Below are positions 28,908-38,526 of a stretch of 64,000 nt of DNA, piece after piece. The stretch's first letter is position 1, and each line of letters starts with the position of its first letter. The translations under genes and the position numbers were made by a program. Source of the DNA: Vreelandella zhuhanensis (lineage in GTDB: Bacteria > Pseudomonadota > Gammaproteobacteria > Pseudomonadales > Halomonadaceae); the NCBI RefSeq assembly GCF_009793355.1, contig NZ_WTKP01000007.1, forward strand, positions 124,001 through 188,000, written 5' to 3'. The notes under the pieces were generated by a model, which saw only the letters and a program-made list of their open reading frames with translations, did not search any database and was not told where the DNA came from.

Positions 28908-29516
28908 TTAGCGAGTGCCCTCAAGCACAGTTCCGAGTTGTTGCAAATAAGCGATTAACGCGGTGATTTCTTGAGTTCCCTGAACGTCACGCTTGGCATT
29001 TTCGATCTGCTCGTCGGTATACGGGACGCCTAGAATGCGCAATGTGCTCATCTTGGCGGCCATGTCTTCACCATCGAGGGTATTCTCGAACAGCCAAGGG
29101 TAGGAAGGCATGATCGATTCAGGAACGACGTCGCGCGGGTTGTACAGGTGGGCACGATGCCAGTCATCACTGTAACGGCCGCCGACGCGTGCCAAGTCCG
29201 GGCCTGTGCGCTTGGAGCCCCACAGGAAGTTGTGGTCGTAGATCGACTCGCCAGCCACGCTATAGTGACCGTAGCGTTCTGTCTCTGCGCGGAACGGACG
29301 AATCATCTGGGAATGACAGCCGACACAGCCTTCCCGGCGATAGATGTCGCGCCCTGCCAGCTCCAGAGCGGAAAGCGGTTCAAGCCCTTCCACCGGTTCC
29401 GTGGTTTGTTTCTGGAAAAACAACGGTACCACTTCTGCCAGGCCGCCGAAGCTGATCACTACCAGGATCAAGACGGCGAGCAGACCGACATTCTTTTCAA
29501 CAATCTCGTGTTTCAT
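28908..29516 (-). CDS. ccoO: cbb3 oxidase monoheme subunit CcoO
   Basis: A 202-residue membrane-anchored cytochrome c with an N-terminal helix (about 10-33) and one heme motif, CVGCH at 64-68. The [20 protein letters not shown] block is typical of CcoO. It transfers electrons from CcoP to CcoN. Confidence 0.97.
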   Translation of the reverse strand: MKHEIVEKNVGLLAVLILVVISFGGLAEVVPLFFQKQTTEPVEGLEPLSALELAGRDIYRREGCVGCHSQMIRPFRAETERYGHYSVAGESIYDHNFLWGSKRTGPDLARVGGRYSDDWHRAHLYNPRDVVPESIMPSYPWLFENTLDGEDMAAKMSTLRILGVPYTDEQIENAKRDVQGTQEITALIAYLQQLGTVLEGTR

Positions 29517-29534
29517 TGGTCTTGGTATCCCCGT

Positions 29535-30962
29535 TTAAGCCGCTTGCGGTGCAGGCTGCTGACGAATGGCTTCGCTACGCTTCACCGTCATGTAGACGTT
29601 GTAGGCCATGATCAGCATGCCGGTTACCCAGAACAAGCCGCCAATCAAGCGAACGAAATAGCCTGGTCCGCTGGCTTCCACGGATTCGATGAAGGTATAC
29701 ATCAAGGTGCCGTCCGGGTTGATGGCGCGCCACATCAGGCCTTGCAGAATGCCGTTGACCCACATGGAGGCGATATACAGCACGGTGCCGATGGTCGCCA
29801 GCCAGAAATGCACGGCAATCAAATTGACCGAGTGCATTTGTACCTGGCCGAACAGGCGTGGAATCAAGTGGTACATGGAGCCGATGGTAATCATGGCGAC
29901 CCAGCCCAGCGCACCCGCATGTACGTGTCCAATGGTCCAGTCAGTGTAGTGAGAAAGAGCATTGACGGTCTTGATGGCCATCATTGGACCTTCAAAGGTC
30001 GACATGCCGTAGAACGACAGTGCCACGACCAGAAAACGCAAGGTCGGATCGGTGCGTAGCTTATGCCAGGCGCCTGATAGCGTCATCATGCCGTTGATCA
30101 TGCCACCCCAAGAAGGTGCAAGCAGGATGATCGACATGACCATGCCCAAAGACTGCGCCCAGTTAGGCAGAGCGGTGTAATGCAGGTGGTGCGGGCCGGC
30201 CCACATGTAAATCATGATCAGCGCCCAGAAGTGGACGATGGAGAGCCGGTAGGAGTACACCGGACGCTCCGCCTGCTTGGGTACGAAGTAATACATCATC
30301 CCCAGGAAGCCGGCAGTAAGGAAAAACCCTACCGCGTTATGCCCGTACCACCATTGCACCATGGCATCGATGGAGCCGGCATAAAGCGAGGTGGAATACA
30401 TGGCCGTGACTGGAATGGCTGCATTGTTGACGATGTGCAGCACGGCCACGGTCAGAATGAAGGCAGCAAAGAACCAGTTGGCCACATAGATATGCGACGT
30501 CGTCCGCTTCTTGATGGTCATCAAGAATACCAATGCATACGTCACCCAGACAACGGCGATCAATATGTTGATTGGCCATTCCAGTTCGGCGTATTCCTTG
30601 GTGGTGGTGTGACCCAAGGGTAGCGAAATGACGGCGGAAAGAATGACAGCTTGCCAGCCCCAGAATGTAAACGCCGCGAGCTTGTCGGAAAAAAGACGTA
30701 CCTGACAAGTACGCTGTACGACGTAATAAGACGTGGCAAACAATGCTGAGCCACCGAAGGCGAAGATGACGGCATTGGTATGCAGCGGGCGTAGCCGCCC
30801 AAAGCTCGTCCAAGGTAGATCGAGATTCAGTTGCGGCCATACCAGCTGTGCGGCAAGGATGACACCGAGGAGCATGCCCACGATGCCCCATACCACTGTC
30901 ATGATCGCGAACTGCCGAACTACCTTGTAATTGTAGGTCGGGTGTTCTAGTGCTGAGTTCAT
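29535..30962 (-). CDS. ccoN: cbb3 cytochrome c oxidase catalytic subunit CcoN
   Basis: CcoN is the heme-copper core that reduces oxygen with high affinity and pumps protons. The 475-residue protein has about 12 helices and the conserved blocks [28 protein letters not shown] (metal-binding histidine), [14 protein letters not shown] (copper histidine pair) and [13 protein letters not shown] (heme histidines). The ATG at 30962 ([15 protein letters not shown]) matches the family; the frame is open 38 codons further upstream. A candidate Anr site lies about 77 bp upstream. Confidence 0.97.
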   Translation of the reverse strand: MNSALEHPTYNYKVVRQFAIMTVVWGIVGMLLGVILAAQLVWPQLNLDLPWTSFGRLRPLHTNAVIFAFGGSALFATSYYVVQRTCQVRLFSDKLAAFTFWGWQAVILSAVISLPLGHTTTKEYAELEWPINILIAVVWVTYALVFLMTIKKRTTSHIYVANWFFAAFILTVAVLHIVNNAAIPVTAMYSTSLYAGSIDAMVQWWYGHNAVGFFLTAGFLGMMYYFVPKQAERPVYSYRLSIVHFWALIMIYMWAGPHHLHYTALPNWAQSLGMVMSIILLAPSWGGMINGMMTLSGAWHKLRTDPTLRFLVVALSFYGMSTFEGPMMAIKTVNALSHYTDWTIGHVHAGALGWVAMITIGSMYHLIPRLFGQVQMHSVNLIAVHFWLATIGTVLYIASMWVNGILQGLMWRAINPDGTLMYTFIESVEASGPGYFVRLIGGLFWVTGMLIMAYNVYMTVKRSEAIRQQPAPQAA

Positions 30963-31004
30963 TTGAATGTTCCCATCGAACGCGGTTAGGGGGTAACCCG
31001 TAGC

Positions 31005-31046
31005 ATTGTGCTCGGGTGCGGCCACCCGCTTGATGATGCAGGTCAA
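31005..31046 (-). promoter_or_regulatory. Candidate Anr-dependent promoter of ccoN
   Basis: On the minus strand TTGACCTGCATCAT (31033-31046) matches eight of ten bases of TTGAT-N4-ATCAA. Its centre is 32 bp from that of CACAAT (31005-31010), a possible -10. This copies the geometry of the hemN promoter but with weaker half-sites. Confidence 0.4.
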
Positions 31047-31446
31047 TAATTCCGTTTGGTATTCTATCGCAGCCACGCTACAAGCTGAACAAGGCGTTTG
31101 GCTAAGCGATTATATACGCAAGCAATAACGTCTGGGTTCGAGCCTTGCGGGTGGATTTTTGTAGCACCCTTTATTATTAGCCTACAAACCTTCCAAACGC
31201 CTGGAATCGCCTTTATTGCAAGCATTTGCGAGTGCAGCGGTTAACCGGAAGGCCTGTTATCCCTACTGTTTTTTTGAGGACCGAGAAGCGATCCTGGTTG
31301 GCCTGCGACAAATTGCCTCCATGTTTGTCTCACAGGTATTTCTTCAAGATGATTGACCCAGAGGCGCGTATATTGCATTCTTCACGCGCTCGCAGCAGGC
31401 TGCCGTGGCAGGGAGATAATTCATGACAATCAAATTTTCATGAATA

Positions 31447-31474
31447 TTGACATCCCCCTGAGTTTTGGTAGAAT
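31447..31474 (+). promoter_or_regulatory. Strong sigma-70 promoter of the tRNA cluster
   Basis: A perfect -35 TTGACA (31447-31452) is separated by 16 bp from a -10 TAGAAT (31469-31474), 20 bp before the first tRNA. A GCAGCGCC discriminator follows, the GC-rich type usual for stringently controlled stable RNA promoters. Confidence 0.8.
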
Positions 31475-31494
31475 GCAGCGCCACGTGACCAGAC

Positions 31495-31570
31495 GGGTGG
31501 TTAGCTCAGTTGGGAGAGCACCAGCCTTACAAGCTGGGGGTCACTGGTTCGAACCCAGTACCACCCACCA
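31495..31570 (+). tRNA. tRNA-Val (TAC)
   Basis: A 76-nt cloverleaf: acceptor GGGTGGT with ACCACCC, anticodon arm CCAGC-CTTACAA-GCTGG giving anticodon TAC, T-loop TTCGAAC, and encoded CCA. Confidence 0.97.
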
Positions 31571-31639
31571 TCACCTAGGTGATGTGATCACGTTGAAAAA
31601 GCAAAGAAAAACGTAGTCTGAAGTTTTGATGCATATAGC

Positions 31640-31716
31640 GGACCGGTAGTTCAGTTGGTTAGAATGCCGGCCTGTCACGCCGGAGGTCGCGAGTTCGAGT
31701 CTCGTCCGGTCCGCCA
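31640..31716 (+). tRNA. tRNA-Asp (GTC), copy 1
   Basis: A 77-nt cloverleaf: acceptor GGACCGG with CCGGTCC, anticodon GTC in loop CTGTCAC, discriminator G and encoded CCA. It is identical to the two other Asp copies in the cluster. Confidence 0.97.
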
Positions 31717-31762
31717 GCATCATCCTCCTAGTCTTGCTTTTCTGAGTGAATTTTCATTATGC

Positions 31763-31839
31763 GGACCGGTAGTTCAGTTGGTTAGAATGCCGGCCTGTCA
31801 CGCCGGAGGTCGCGAGTTCGAGTCTCGTCCGGTCCGCCA
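31763..31839 (+). tRNA. tRNA-Asp (GTC), copy 2
   Basis: Identical in sequence to the copy at 31640. The two bases before it (GC) are also the same, so the repeated block is at least 79 bp. Confidence 0.97.
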
Positions 31840-31903
31840 TGATGAAAGTGCCGAATTTGTAGTAGAAAGTAGTAAGAACAGCGTTATTAGAATGCTTATG
31901 CGT

Positions 31904-31980
31904 GGGTGATTAGCTCAGTTGGTTAGAGCACCAGCCTCACATGCTGGGGGTCACTGGTTCGAATCCGGTATCACCCACCA
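31904..31980 (+). tRNA. tRNA-Val (CAC)
   Basis: A 77-nt cloverleaf: acceptor GGGTGAT with ATCACCC, anticodon CAC in loop CTCACAT, and encoded CCA. It is the GUG-specific valine isoacceptor. The D and anticodon stems resemble the TAC copy. Confidence 0.96.
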
Positions 31981-31983
31981 CGC

Positions 31984-32060
31984 GGACCGGTAGTTCAGTT
32001 GGTTAGAATGCCGGCCTGTCACGCCGGAGGTCGCGAGTTCGAGTCTCGTCCGGTCCGCCA
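31984..32060 (+). tRNA. tRNA-Asp (GTC), copy 3
   Basis: The third identical tRNA-Asp gene. It starts only 3 nt after the CCA of tRNA-Val(CAC), so the two must be processed from one transcript. Confidence 0.97.
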
Positions 32061-32083
32061 TTTAGCATCTACGAATCCCTAAG

Positions 32084-32113
32084 CCCCGGATCAGGTAACT
32101 GATCCGGGGTTTT
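32084..32113 (+). terminator. Terminator of the tRNA operon
   Basis: An 11-bp stem (CCCCGGATCAG / CTGATCCGGGG) closes a GTAA tetraloop and is followed by TTTT. It lies 23 bp past the last tRNA. Confidence 0.85.
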
Positions 32114-32141
32114 CGTCATGGGCGCTTTTCGGTAAATATGT

Positions 32142-32546
32142 TTAGCCGCCGACAGCCTTGACGCCTGCCTTGGCTACTTGGGCATCTTGATCCGGCTTTA
32201 CCCCGGAAATGCCCACTGCACCAATTACCTGGCCATCAATGATGACTGGTACGCCACCTTCGAGCATTCCTTCCAATGGGGCTGAAAGAAACGCATTTCG
32301 CCCGCCATTGATCATGTCTTCGAAGACCTTGGTTTCCTTGCGCCCGATAGAAGCACTACGCGCCTTTTCGGTGGCTACGTAAGCGCTCATGGGGGCGGCG
32401 TTATCCAGGCGACGCAATCCCAACAAATGACCACCATCATCACTGACCGCAATAGTCACCGGCCAGCCATTGCTGTCGGCTTCCTGTTGGGCAGCGTCCA
32501 GCATGGCGGTGACATCGGCTTGGGACAAAACAGATTTGGTCTGCAT
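32142..32546 (-). CDS. glcG: GlcG/HbpS family heme-degrading-like protein
   Basis: A 134-residue protein of the GlcG/HbpS family, the same length as E. coli GlcG. The signature VSDDGGHLLGLRRLDNAAPMSA and the C-terminal GGVPVIIDGQVIGAVGISG are typical. HbpS binds heme; the role of GlcG in glycolate use is not known. It lies downstream of glcDEF but is separated from glcF by about 120 bp with a hairpin, so expression may be only partly coupled. GAAACTCTC on the complementary strand gives a GAGAG ribosome site. Confidence 0.85.
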   Translation of the reverse strand: MQTKSVLSQADVTAMLDAAQQEADSNGWPVTIAVSDDGGHLLGLRRLDNAAPMSAYVATEKARSASIGRKETKVFEDMINGGRNAFLSAPLEGMLEGGVPVIIDGQVIGAVGISGVKPDQDAQVAKAGVKAVGG

Positions 32547-32607
32547 GAGAGTTTCCTTTTGATGATTGATTGTCGATCAGGGGTGGTGAGCAAATGCCCG
32601 AAAAGTC

Positions 32608-32645
32608 GATGCCGGCACGACTCGCAGCTGAATCATGCCGGCATC
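32608..32645 (-). terminator. Hairpin between glcF and the glcG-like gene
   Basis: GATGCCGGC and GCCGGCATC form a 9-bp perfect stem with a 20-nt loop, followed leftward by GACTTTTC. It may terminate or attenuate the glcDEF transcript before glcG. Confidence 0.45.
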
Positions 32646-32663
32646 AAGCTTGAAGCTAGAGGG

Positions 32664-33896
32664 TCAGACAAGGGCGGCATCGACTATTTCGATCCAGTGG
32701 CGTACTGGCGTACGGTTGGCGCCGGCAAGATGTGTCTGACAGCCGATATTGGCGGTCACGATCACCGCCGGCTTGCCCGCTTCCAAGGCATTGAGCTTAT
32801 TGTCGCGCAGTTGGGTGGCAAGTTCCGGCTGGGTGACCGAGTAGGTGCCGGCGGAGCCACAGCACAGATGGGCATCCGCCACTGGCGTCAGCGCAAACCC
32901 CAGGCGTGTGAGTACACCTTCCACGGCGCCACTCAGTTGCTGGGCATGTTGCAAAGTGCAAGGGCAATGAAAGGCCAGGCGCTGAGTGTCGCCTATCTCG
33001 AATACTTCCAGTTTTTCGTCACGCAATACTTCCACCAGGTCCTTGGCCAGTTCGCTCACGCGTTGGGCCTTCTCGGCATAGGCGGGGTCGTCCCGGAGCA
33101 TGTAGCCATACTCCTTGACGAAGGCACCGCAGCCACTGGCGGTCTGAACGATGCTTTCAGCCCCTTGCTCGATATGCGGCCACCAAGCATCGATATTGGT
33201 GCGCATGCGGCGACGGCCGTCTTCTTGCGCATTGAGGTGAAAGTCGATGGCACCGCAGCAACCGACTTCATTGACGGGTGTGACGCTGATGCCCAGGCGG
33301 TCAAGCACGCGCGCCGTGGCGGCGTTGGTGTTGGGCGAAAGCCCGGGTTGCACGCAGCCTTCCAGCATCAGTACACGGCGGGTATGCGTTTGTGTATCCG
33401 GGCGCTGTCCTGCATCGACGGGTTTGGGTGGCATCTTGTTCTGCAGGGCGCCGGGAACCATTGGCTTGAAAGTCTGGCCCAGCTTGAGTAATGCCTGAAA
33501 ACGCTTGGGTTCGACCAAGGCTTTGCGTAATCCAAAGCGCAGCATTCTGTCCGCCGCCGGGCGGGGAACGCGACGATCGATTTCGGCACGCCCGATATCC
33601 AGAAGTTTGTGATACTCGACCCCGGAAGGGCAGGTGGTTTCACAGCTGCGACACGTCAGGCAGCGGTCCAGATGCAGGCGGGTCTCTTTTGTGACCTGGT
33701 CGTCGTCATCGGCGCTTTCCAGGAGTTCCTTCATCAGGTAAATGCGCCCGCGCGGACCGTCGCGTTCGTCGCCCAGCAGCTGGTAGGTGGGACAGGTGGC
33801 ATTACAGAAGCCGCAGTGCACACAGGTACGCAAAATGCGATCGGCTTCCTGGATATGCGGTTTCTGGCGGTCGGCATCGGTAAATTGCGTCTGCAT
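32664..33896 (-). CDS. glcF: Glycolate oxidase iron-sulfur subunit
   Basis: GlcF carries electrons from the GlcDE flavoproteins toward quinone. The 410-residue protein has two [4Fe-4S] motifs, C25-C28-C31-C35 and C79-C82-C85-C89, and two CCG-type cysteine-rich domains (GCCGAIDFH and LCCGSAG). Its start is 3 bp after the glcE stop. Confidence 0.94.
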   Translation of the reverse strand: MQTQFTDADRQKPHIQEADRILRTCVHCGFCNATCPTYQLLGDERDGPRGRIYLMKELLESADDDDQVTKETRLHLDRCLTCRSCETTCPSGVEYHKLLDIGRAEIDRRVPRPAADRMLRFGLRKALVEPKRFQALLKLGQTFKPMVPGALQNKMPPKPVDAGQRPDTQTHTRRVLMLEGCVQPGLSPNTNAATARVLDRLGISVTPVNEVGCCGAIDFHLNAQEDGRRRMRTNIDAWWPHIEQGAESIVQTASGCGAFVKEYGYMLRDDPAYAEKAQRVSELAKDLVEVLRDEKLEVFEIGDTQRLAFHCPCTLQHAQQLSGAVEGVLTRLGFALTPVADAHLCCGSAGTYSVTQPELATQLRDNKLNALEAGKPAVIVTANIGCQTHLAGANRTPVRHWIEIVDAALV

Positions 33897-33899
33897 GGT

Positions 33900-35021
33900 T
33901 CAAAGCTCCGCGTAGAGACGGCCGGGATTGAAGATGGCGTAGGTATCGAGCTCGCGCTTCAGGTTGCGATGATACTTGGCCACCACCGGGTTGAGCGGTG
34001 TGAACGGCTCGCTAGCGCCCCCGTCCTGGTGAGCGGTATAACAGGTGGCATGACCACCGGCTTCCTGACACAGGCGCCGTAACGTTTCGGCATCAAGGGA
34101 GGTTTTCACCCAGCGTTGGCTGCCAGCCCAGTCGTAAAGCACCTCGTTTTCCTGGATGCCGGGTAGCGCCAAGATGCCGCTATTGGGAGGTAGCGACAGG
34201 CGCCACAGGGCTTTATCGCCGGTCCCTTGGAAAAAACTCAGCGAATGATCGCGCAATTCTTGCCAGAAGGAAGCCTCCAGATGATCCCCCCCCAGGCGTT
34301 CATGGGTGGCCTTGACCGAGCTTTGCCCCCCTTCCAGACGCAGGTGCAGGCCTCCGTCATGCCAGGCGGCCGCAGTGATCGGTAGCGGTTTTCGACCCAG
34401 CTCAGCGAGTTTTTTCAAGGCTTCGTCAATGGGCATTGTCAGGCGCAGGCTGTGAGTCGCGTTGGGCCGGGGCAATACTTTGAAGGAGATTTCACTGAGG
34501 ATGCCCAATGTGCCTTGGGCGCCTGCCATCAAACGTGAAAGGTCGTAGCCGGCGACATTCTTCATTACCTCGCCACCAAAACGTAGCAGTTTGCCCTCTT
34601 GGGTGATGACGCGGGTGCCGAGTACAAAATCGCGTGCGGCACCCGCCCAAGGGCGCCGGGGGCCGGAGAGGCCGGTTGCCACGGCGCCGCCGATGGTACT
34701 GGCTTCGCCGAAGCGAGGTGGCTCGAAAGGCAGCATTTGATTATGGTGCGCCAGGGCGGCTTCCAGGTCGCTCAGGCGCGTGCCGGCCCGCACGGAGATC
34801 ACCAGTTCGACAGGGTCGTAGTGCACGATGCCGCGATGCTCCGAGGTCGATAAGGTCCGGCCTTCCACTGCGCGCCCATAGAAAGCGCGTGTATCACCCC
34901 CGACAATGCGCAGCGGTGAGCGTTCACGATAGGCTTGACGCACTTGCTCGCACAGGGTCTCGGCATTGTCCTGCTCGGTCATGGCCGGGGCCTGGGGTAA
35001 CGGCTGGTTGGTATTGGTCAT
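33900..35021 (-). CDS. glcE: Glycolate oxidase FAD-binding subunit GlcE
   Basis: A 373-residue FAD-binding protein of the glycolate oxidase complex. It has the FAD-binding block LRIVGGDTRAFYGRAVEG and the PPRFGEASTIGGAVATGLSGPRR segment typical of GlcE. The ATG at 35021 follows GGAG; the frame is open further to 35108, but that would overlap glcD. An internal ATG 13 codons on is an alternative. It lies 19 bp after glcD. Confidence 0.93.
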   Translation of the reverse strand: MTNTNQPLPQAPAMTEQDNAETLCEQVRQAYRERSPLRIVGGDTRAFYGRAVEGRTLSTSEHRGIVHYDPVELVISVRAGTRLSDLEAALAHHNQMLPFEPPRFGEASTIGGAVATGLSGPRRPWAGAARDFVLGTRVITQEGKLLRFGGEVMKNVAGYDLSRLMAGAQGTLGILSEISFKVLPRPNATHSLRLTMPIDEALKKLAELGRKPLPITAAAWHDGGLHLRLEGGQSSVKATHERLGGDHLEASFWQELRDHSLSFFQGTGDKALWRLSLPPNSGILALPGIQENEVLYDWAGSQRWVKTSLDAETLRRLCQEAGGHATCYTAHQDGGASEPFTPLNPVVAKYHRNLKRELDTYAIFNPGRLYAEL

Positions 35022-35040
35022 AATCACTCCTGCAGGCCAT

Positions 35041-36540
35041 TCAGAAACGGGGCAGTTCCGGATGCGGCAATTCATTGTTGTGCACGTGCATGGCGCCGAA
35101 CTCGGCACAGCGCGCCAGGGTGGGAATGTTCTTGCCGGGGTTCAGCAGGCGCTTTGGATCGAAAGCTGCCTTCAAGGCATGAAAAATCGTCAGCTCATCG
35201 GGTTTGAACTGGCTGCACATCTGATTGATCTTTTCGCGCCCCACGCCATGTTCCCCGGTAATGGACCCACCGGCAGCCACGCAGAGTTCGAGTATCTTGC
35301 CCCCGACATCTTCGGCGAGTTCCAGTTCGCCTTCCTGATTGGCATCGAACAGGATCAAGGGGTGCATGTTGCCATCGCCGGCATGAAAGACATTGGCCAC
35401 GCGCAGGCCGCTTTCTTCGGACAGTGCGGCAATGCCCTTGAGTACCCTGGGTAGCTCACGGCGAGGAATGGTGCCGTCCATACAGTAGTAATCCGGTGAC
35501 ATGCGTCCAACGGCTGGAAAGGCGTTCTTGCGTCCGGCCCAGAACTTGGCGCGTTCGGCATCGTCGCGGGCCTGCTGGATATCGGTGGCGCCGGCAGCTT
35601 CGAGAACGCGGCGTACCGTGGCGCAGTCATCATCGACATCCGCTTCCACACCATCCAGTTCGCAGAGCAGAATGGCCTCGGCGTCCACCGGATAGCCCGC
35701 CCGAATAAAGTCTTCGGCGGCGCGAATGGCCAGGTTATCCATCATTTCCAGACCGCCGGGAATGATACCCGCAGCGATGATATCGCCTACCGCCCGGCCG
35801 GCCTTCTCGATGTCGTCGAAACTGGCCATCAGTACCTTGGCAGTTTCCGGCTTGGGCAGCAGTTTGACGGTGATTTCGGTGACCACACCCAGCATACCCT
35901 CGGAGCCGTTCATCAGCGCCAGCAGGTCGAGGCCGGGTGCATCCAGGGCTTCCGAGCCCAGTGTCATGGGTTCGCCTTCGATGGTGAGTATGTCCAAGCG
36001 CATGACGTTGTGCACCGTGAGGCCGTACTTCAAGCAATGCACGCCACCGGCATTTTCCGCCACATTGCCGCCAATCGAGCAAGCGATCTGGGAGGAGGGG
36101 TCGGGTGCATAATACAGCCCGTAAGGTGCGGCCGCCTCGGAAATGGCCAGGTTGCGTACCCCCGGTTGCACTCGGGCCAGGCGGGCATCCGGGTCGACAC
36201 TCAGAATCTTGCTGAAGCGCGACATCACTAGCAGCACGCCTTTTTCCAGGGGCAGGGCGCCGCCGGAAAGGCCGGTGCCGGCACCGCGGGTCACTACAGG
36301 CACACCCAGGTGGTGACAGCGCTTGAGTAGCGTTTGTACCTGCTCAAAGGTTTCCGGCATCGCCACTAGCATGGGAAGTACGCGATAGGCTGCAAGGCCG
36401 TCGCACTCGAAGGGATGCAGGTCTTCTTCGCGATGCAGCAAGGTCAAGTCAGGGGAGGCGTGCTGAAGGTCGGCCAGTACCTCGGCCTTGTCGATGACAG
36501 TCAGTTCACCATCCAGGCGCTCGTCGAAGTGAATATTCAT
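35041..36540 (-). CDS. glcD: Glycolate oxidase catalytic subunit GlcD
   Basis: GlcD oxidises glycolate, and often D-lactate, to glyoxylate using FAD. The 499-residue protein has the FAD-binding PVVTRGAGTGLSGGALP and QIACSIGGNVAENAGGVHCLKYG motifs and a C-terminal GGSITGEHGVGREK block. It heads glcDEF; the upstream 160 bp carries a long inverted repeat that may be an operator. Confidence 0.95.
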   Translation of the reverse strand: MNIHFDERLDGELTVIDKAEVLADLQHASPDLTLLHREEDLHPFECDGLAAYRVLPMLVAMPETFEQVQTLLKRCHHLGVPVVTRGAGTGLSGGALPLEKGVLLVMSRFSKILSVDPDARLARVQPGVRNLAISEAAAPYGLYYAPDPSSQIACSIGGNVAENAGGVHCLKYGLTVHNVMRLDILTIEGEPMTLGSEALDAPGLDLLALMNGSEGMLGVVTEITVKLLPKPETAKVLMASFDDIEKAGRAVGDIIAAGIIPGGLEMMDNLAIRAAEDFIRAGYPVDAEAILLCELDGVEADVDDDCATVRRVLEAAGATDIQQARDDAERAKFWAGRKNAFPAVGRMSPDYYCMDGTIPRRELPRVLKGIAALSEESGLRVANVFHAGDGNMHPLILFDANQEGELELAEDVGGKILELCVAAGGSITGEHGVGREKINQMCSQFKPDELTIFHALKAAFDPKRLLNPGKNIPTLARCAEFGAMHVHNNELPHPELPRF

Positions 36541-36601
36541 GGCAACTCCTGAAACCAGAGAGGGCGAGACGAAATGAACGCCTCCGCCCTGTAGGGTATT
36601 G

Positions 36602-36664
36602 TTTCATGCAAAAGGTTTCCTCCTGCAATTCTTAAAATAAATTATGGAAACCTTTTCCATGAAA
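36602..36664. repeat. 19-bp near-perfect inverted repeat upstream of glcD
   Basis: The arms 36602-36620 (TTTCATGCAAAAGGTTTCC) and 36646-36664 pair at 18 of 19 positions, with 25 AT-rich bp between. The right arm also contains ATGGAAA-N3-TTTCCAT, a palindrome on its own. It lies 62-124 bp upstream of the glcD start and looks like a paired operator. Confidence 0.55.
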
Positions 36665-36667
36665 TCA

Positions 36668-36687
36668 CCGGGATAATGCTATCCCGG
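36668..36687 (-). terminator. Hairpin after the lactate/glycolate permease gene
   Basis: CCGGGATA and TATCCCGG form an 8-bp stem around ATGC, 12 bp beyond the permease stop. The stem can be lengthened by GAT/ATC on the outside, and a short T run follows leftward. Confidence 0.55.
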
Positions 36688-36699
36688 CGATGGGCTTGG

Positions 36700-38406
36700 T
36701 TAGGTGCCAGATGCGCGCATAAGTGGATCGCTGATACCCACTCCATACAACACGATCATGGCGAGAATACCACTGGCGATGAGGTAATAAAGCGTTGGCA
36801 GGATAGTCTTGCGGATCGTTGTACCTTCACGCCCCAACAAGCCGACCGTCGCCGATGCCGCCACCACATTGTGGATGGCGATCATGTTGCCCGCGGCTGC
36901 ACCGACGGCCTGGAGTGCCACCATCATGGCCGTGGAAACCCCCAACTGCTGGGCGATGTTGAACTGAAATTCCGAGAGCATCAGATTGGACACGGTGTTG
37001 GAGCCGGCAATGAAAGCTCCCAGAGCCCCCACGGTCGGCGCGAAGAATGGGTAGACATCTCCCACACTGTTGGCGACAAATTGCGCCATGGCTACCGGCA
37101 TGGAAACCAGATCCGCTGCATTGACGCCGGAGTTGATCAGGATGCGCACCATGGGAATGGTGAAGATCAGTACGAAACCGGCACCCAGAATGGTCTTGGA
37201 GGAATCACTGAAGGCATTTTTCAGTTCGCCCAATTTCATGCGGTGCAGTAACGCAGTGATCAAAACCACGATCAGCAGGATACCGCCAGGCAGATAGAAG
37301 GGTTGAATGCTGCCCGAGACGCCTGCCTCTCCCAAGATATTGCTCCAGCCGAAGGCGAACGAGGTCAAGGCATCCCTGAGCGGTTCGATGACGCGTGAAG
37401 CGACCAGGAAAACAGCCAGTAGTACGTAGGGTACCCAGCCCATGAAAGTGGAGATCGGTGCCTTGCCGGCGATGTCGTCCATCTTGATTTCCAACTTGCC
37501 GATCCACTCGTCAGGCCAGGACTTACGATCTGGGAAGTCCCAGGTGTCCTTGGGAATCAAGAAGCCGCGACGAGCCGCGGGCACGACGATTGCCAGGCCC
37601 ACCATGGCGCCGATCATCGACGGGAATTCCGGTCCGAGAAATACGCCTGCGAGCATGTAGGGCACCACGAAGGCCACACCGGCGAAGATCGCGAAGGGGG
37701 CGATGGAGAGACCTTCTTTCCACGAACGGTTAGCACCGAAAAAGCGCACCATGATGACCACCATGATCAGTGGCATCAGCACACCCACGATGCCGTGGAT
37801 CACCGCGACTTCAGAAACAATCAATCGGAAATACTCAAGCCAGGTATAGCCACCCTCGGCGAGCTGCTGGGTAATGCCTTCCCGGTTGATGCCACCGCTC
37901 ACCCCCACCACGATAGGCGTACCTACGGCGCCGAAGGAAACCGGTGTCGACTGGATCATCATGCCCACCACGACTGCCGCTAGGGCGGGAAACCCCAAGG
38001 CGACCAGCAGCGGCGCTGCTACCGCCGCCGGCGTCCCGAAGCCGGAAGCCCCTTCAATGAAACAGCCGAACATCCAGGCAACAATGATCGCCTGGACGCG
38101 GCGGTCCGGGCTGATGCCGGAAAAACCTTTGCGAATTGCCGTGATGCCGCCGGAATGTTTCAAGGTGTTGAGCAGTAGAATAGCCCCGAAAATGATCCAC
38201 AGTATCGCCACCGTCAGAAGCAACCCTTGAAGGGTGGAGGCCAGCACGCGTGTGAAAGTCATTTCCCAGGCCAATAGGCCGATCAGTGCTGTGACCACGA
38301 AGACGATCGGCATGGCGTTCTTGGCCGGCATGCGTAGTCCAATCAACAGCACCCCAGCCAGTACCAAGGGTACAAAAGCAATCAGTGCAAGCGTTGTTTC
38401 ATTCAT
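36700..38406 (-). CDS. lldP: L-lactate permease family carrier (lactate or glycolate)
   Basis: A 568-residue polytopic carrier of the LldP/GlcA family. Typical blocks are [34 protein letters not shown] and [16 protein letters not shown]. LldP and GlcA carry lactate, glycolate and related 2-hydroxy acids. Placement beside glcDEF favours glycolate, but sequence cannot separate the two. A perfect GntR/FCD-type palindrome about 120 bp upstream suggests induction by a 2-hydroxy acid through an LldR/GlcC-like regulator that is not encoded in the window. Confidence 0.88.
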   Translation of the reverse strand: MNETTLALIAFVPLVLAGVLLIGLRMPAKNAMPIVFVVTALIGLLAWEMTFTRVLASTLQGLLLTVAILWIIFGAILLLNTLKHSGGITAIRKGFSGISPDRRVQAIIVAWMFGCFIEGASGFGTPAAVAAPLLVALGFPALAAVVVGMMIQSTPVSFGAVGTPIVVGVSGGINREGITQQLAEGGYTWLEYFRLIVSEVAVIHGIVGVLMPLIMVVIMVRFFGANRSWKEGLSIAPFAIFAGVAFVVPYMLAGVFLGPEFPSMIGAMVGLAIVVPAARRGFLIPKDTWDFPDRKSWPDEWIGKLEIKMDDIAGKAPISTFMGWVPYVLLAVFLVASRVIEPLRDALTSFAFGWSNILGEAGVSGSIQPFYLPGGILLIVVLITALLHRMKLGELKNAFSDSSKTILGAGFVLIFTIPMVRILINSGVNAADLVSMPVAMAQFVANSVGDVYPFFAPTVGALGAFIAGSNTVSNLMLSEFQFNIAQQLGVSTAMMVALQAVGAAAGNMIAIHNVVAASATVGLLGREGTTIRKTILPTLYYLIASGILAMIVLYGVGISDPLMRASGT

Positions 38407-38526
38407 GGAAAAAACTGCCCCTTGTTATTTATCGGTAGGCTCCGCGATAACCTCGGCGCCGTAAATACAGCAGCCAAGCCAGGCTGAAAGATACGTATCG
38501 CTTATCAGCTTGACTACTATTGGAGA

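Larger units (their letters stand above)
30963..31494. other. 532-bp region between ccoN and the tRNA cluster
   Basis: It holds the leftward ccoN promoter region with a weak Anr-like site (31005-31046) and the rightward tRNA promoter (31447-31474). Short frames here have no recognisable product. Confidence 0.6.

Noticed and set aside
31030..31046. TTGA-N9-TCAA near ccoN as an FNR site
   Set aside because: The spacing is wrong for FNR when read this way; only the overlapping 14-mer with N6 spacing was kept as a weak candidate.
31420..31433. TTCATGACAATCAA resembles an Anr box (9/10)
   Set aside because: It is about 460 bp from ccoN and just upstream of the constitutive tRNA promoter, with no oxygen-regulated gene close enough.
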